Part shown: positions 62,957 through 64,000 of the stretch, one piece after another | Layout of the letters: each line of letters opens with the position of its first letter | How positions within the stretch are numbered: the stretch's first letter is position 1 | DNA from: Actinocrinis sp035653575 | Lineage (GTDB): Bacteria; Actinomycetota; Actinomycetes; Streptomycetales; Catenulisporaceae | Direction of reading: 5' to 3' | DNA length: 64,000 nucleotides | Assembly (NCBI RefSeq): GCF_035653575.1 | Contig: NZ_DASRBQ010000009.1 | Coordinates: 1 to 64,000 of the forward strand | Notes under the pieces: generated by a model | Database searches by the model: none | Told to the model about the DNA's origin: nothing | Seen by the model: only the letters and a program-made list of their open reading frames with translations | Translations under genes and position numbers: made by a program

Positions 62957-64000
62957 CTACTGCGCCAGGCCCCGCTCCTGCGCGATCAAGTCGCGGTACC
63001 AGTGCGCGGAGCTCTTCAGGATCCGCTTCTGCGTCGGGTAGTCGACGTACACGATGCCGAAGCGCTTGCCGTACCCGTAAGCCCACTCGAAGTTGTCGTG
63101 CAGCGACCACTGGAAGTATCCGCGCAGGTCGACCCCGTCCTCGATGGCGCGCGCCGCCGCGTCGATGTGGTCGGACACGTACGCGATCCGCTCCGGGTCG
63201 TGCACCTCGCCGGTCGGGCCGACGTAGTCGTCGTTCGCCATGCCGTTCTCGGTGATGAGCATCGGGATGCCGTCGTAGTCCCGGTGCACCCGCAGCAGCA
63301 GCTCGTGCAGCCCGTCCGCGTCGATCGGCCAGTCCATCACCGTGCGCGGCAGGTCCACCGGCGGGAAGGTGAGGTCGCCGCAGCCGGGGTGGTCGGTCAC
63401 CTCTTCGACGTGGCCGCTGCCGTCGGGGGCCGCCACGGTCAGCGGCGTGTAGTAGTTGATGCCTAGGGCGTCGAGCCGGGCGTTGATCTGCGCCGGGTCG
63501 CCGTCGCGGATGAACGACCAGTCGGTGATGCCCGCGGTGTCCGCCAGCACGTCCGCCGGGTACTCGCCGCGCAGCATCGGGTCGAGGAACAGCCGGTTCG
63601 CGACTCCGTCGATGCGGCGCTTGGCCTCCTGGTCCTCGGGGCTGTCACTGGCCGCCCGGACCGCGCACAGGTTCAGCGTCACCGACAACTGCGCCGCCGC
63701 GCCGACGGTCGCGCGCACCGCCTGGACGCCGAGGCCGTGCGCGAGGTTGAGGTGATGCACCGCGGCCAGCGACGCGGCCTGGTCGATCCGGCCGGGGGCG
63801 TGCTTCCCGCTGCTGTAACCCAGATAGGCCGAGCACCACGGCTCGTTCAGCGTGGTCCAGAACTCGACCCGGTCGCCGAGCCGGCGCGCGACGTGCTCGG
63901 CGTACTCGGCGAAGCGCAGCGCGGTCTCCCGGTTGGTCCAGCCGCCCTGGTCCTCGAGCGCCTGCGGCAGATCCCAGTGGTAGAGCGTCAGGAACGGCGT
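62957..64000 (-). CDS. GH1 beta-glucosidase, partial (5' end outside window)
   Basis: The last 347 residues of a GH1 enzyme, open to the window edge. The acid/base Glu is in TLNEPW (codon 63842-63844) and the nucleophile Glu in ITENGM (codon 63248-63250). LYHWDLPQALEDQGGW, LGINYYTP and the aglycone-site WSLHDNFEWAYGYGKRFGIVYVDY are all present. It hydrolyses beta-glucosides such as cellobiose inside the cell; no secretion signal can be judged. The protein normally has about 450-480 residues, so roughly 110-130 are missing. Confidence 0.95.
   Translation of the reverse strand, partial: TPFLTLYHWDLPQALEDQGGWTNRETALRFAEYAEHVARRLGDRVEFWTTLNEPWCSAYLGYSSGKHAPGRIDQAASLAAVHHLNLAHGLGVQAVRATVGAAAQLSVTLNLCAVRAASDSPEDQEAKRRIDGVANRLFLDPMLRGEYPADVLADTAGITDWSFIRDGDPAQINARLDALGINYYTPLTVAAPDGSGHVEEVTDHPGCGDLTFPPVDLPRTVMDWPIDADGLHELLLRVHRDYDGIPMLITENGMANDDYVGPTGEVHDPERIAYVSDHIDAAARAIEDGVDLRGYFQWSLHDNFEWAYGYGKRFGIVYVDYPTQKRILKSSAHWYRDLIAQERGLAQ

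Overview
The window is chromosomal DNA from a very high-GC actinomycete. It carries a WhiB protein, a partner-switching sigma-factor cluster, F420-type flavin-fold proteins, several eukaryotic-like Ser/Thr kinases and a glycerol locus laid out like the Streptomyces gyl operon. Start codons are often GTG or TTG, and adjacent genes frequently overlap by 4 nt. A Streptomyces relative or a Catenulispora/Actinospica-type genus would fit; the genus is a guess. I see no rRNA, tRNA, CRISPR array, insertion sequence or prophage. Most of the window reads as ordinary core or near-core chromosome.

Layout: 1-1.2 kb, two helical proteins (the first cut by the window edge). 1.3-4.6 kb, a GH65 disaccharide phosphorylase overlapping a beta-phosphoglucomutase. 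4.7-5.1 kb, WhiB. 5.5-12.5 kb, a stress regulon core: STAS antagonist, RsbW-like anti-sigma, SigB/F-type sigma, a multi-sensor PP2C phosphatase, and a convergent hybrid histidine kinase. 12.7-18.5 kb, a VOC protein, an OB-fold protein, a KimA-like potassium permease, an ECF sigma fused to its own zinc anti-sigma and membrane segment, and a LuxR regulator. 18.8-25.5 kb, a two-gene operon encoding a receiver/kinase-like protein and a 1642-residue STAS/GHKL/PRTase/PRTase/GHKL protein, with a divergent HTH regulator at 25.8 kb. 27-31.6 kb, DUF2277, a zinc-ribbon membrane protein and an APC permease.

31.6-38.6 kb is the glycerol locus: glpK2, gylR, then divergent glpF-glpK-glpD with a good promoter, two matching GylR-type operator candidates and a strong terminator. 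38.8-40.7 kb encodes a membrane Ser/Thr kinase homologue with a ricin-type lectin end and no catalytic Asp. 40.9-42.9 kb has YceI and alditol oxidase. 43-48.3 kb has two Gfo/Idh dehydrogenases and two TIM-barrel epimerases with a divergent ROK regulator. This set matches the logic of oxidation, elimination, hydration and reduction seen in levoglucosan/3-keto-sugar catabolism. 48.3-55.2 kb holds a GH43-like propeller, a USP/DUF1876 operon with a small repeat ORF, F420/PPOX-type proteins, Nei glycosylase, a MarR/FUSC pair and a CDF transporter. 55.3-64 kb has an intact Ser/Thr kinase, a TetR/MMPL pair sharing twin operators, a LytR_C protein and the 3' part of a GH1 beta-glucosidase.

The strongest candidate for an undescribed system is the 18.8-25.5 kb operon. 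It combines partner-switching domains, two phosphoribosyltransferase-like folds with altered PRPP loops, and a receiver fused to a kinase fold whose catalytic Asp is replaced by His.
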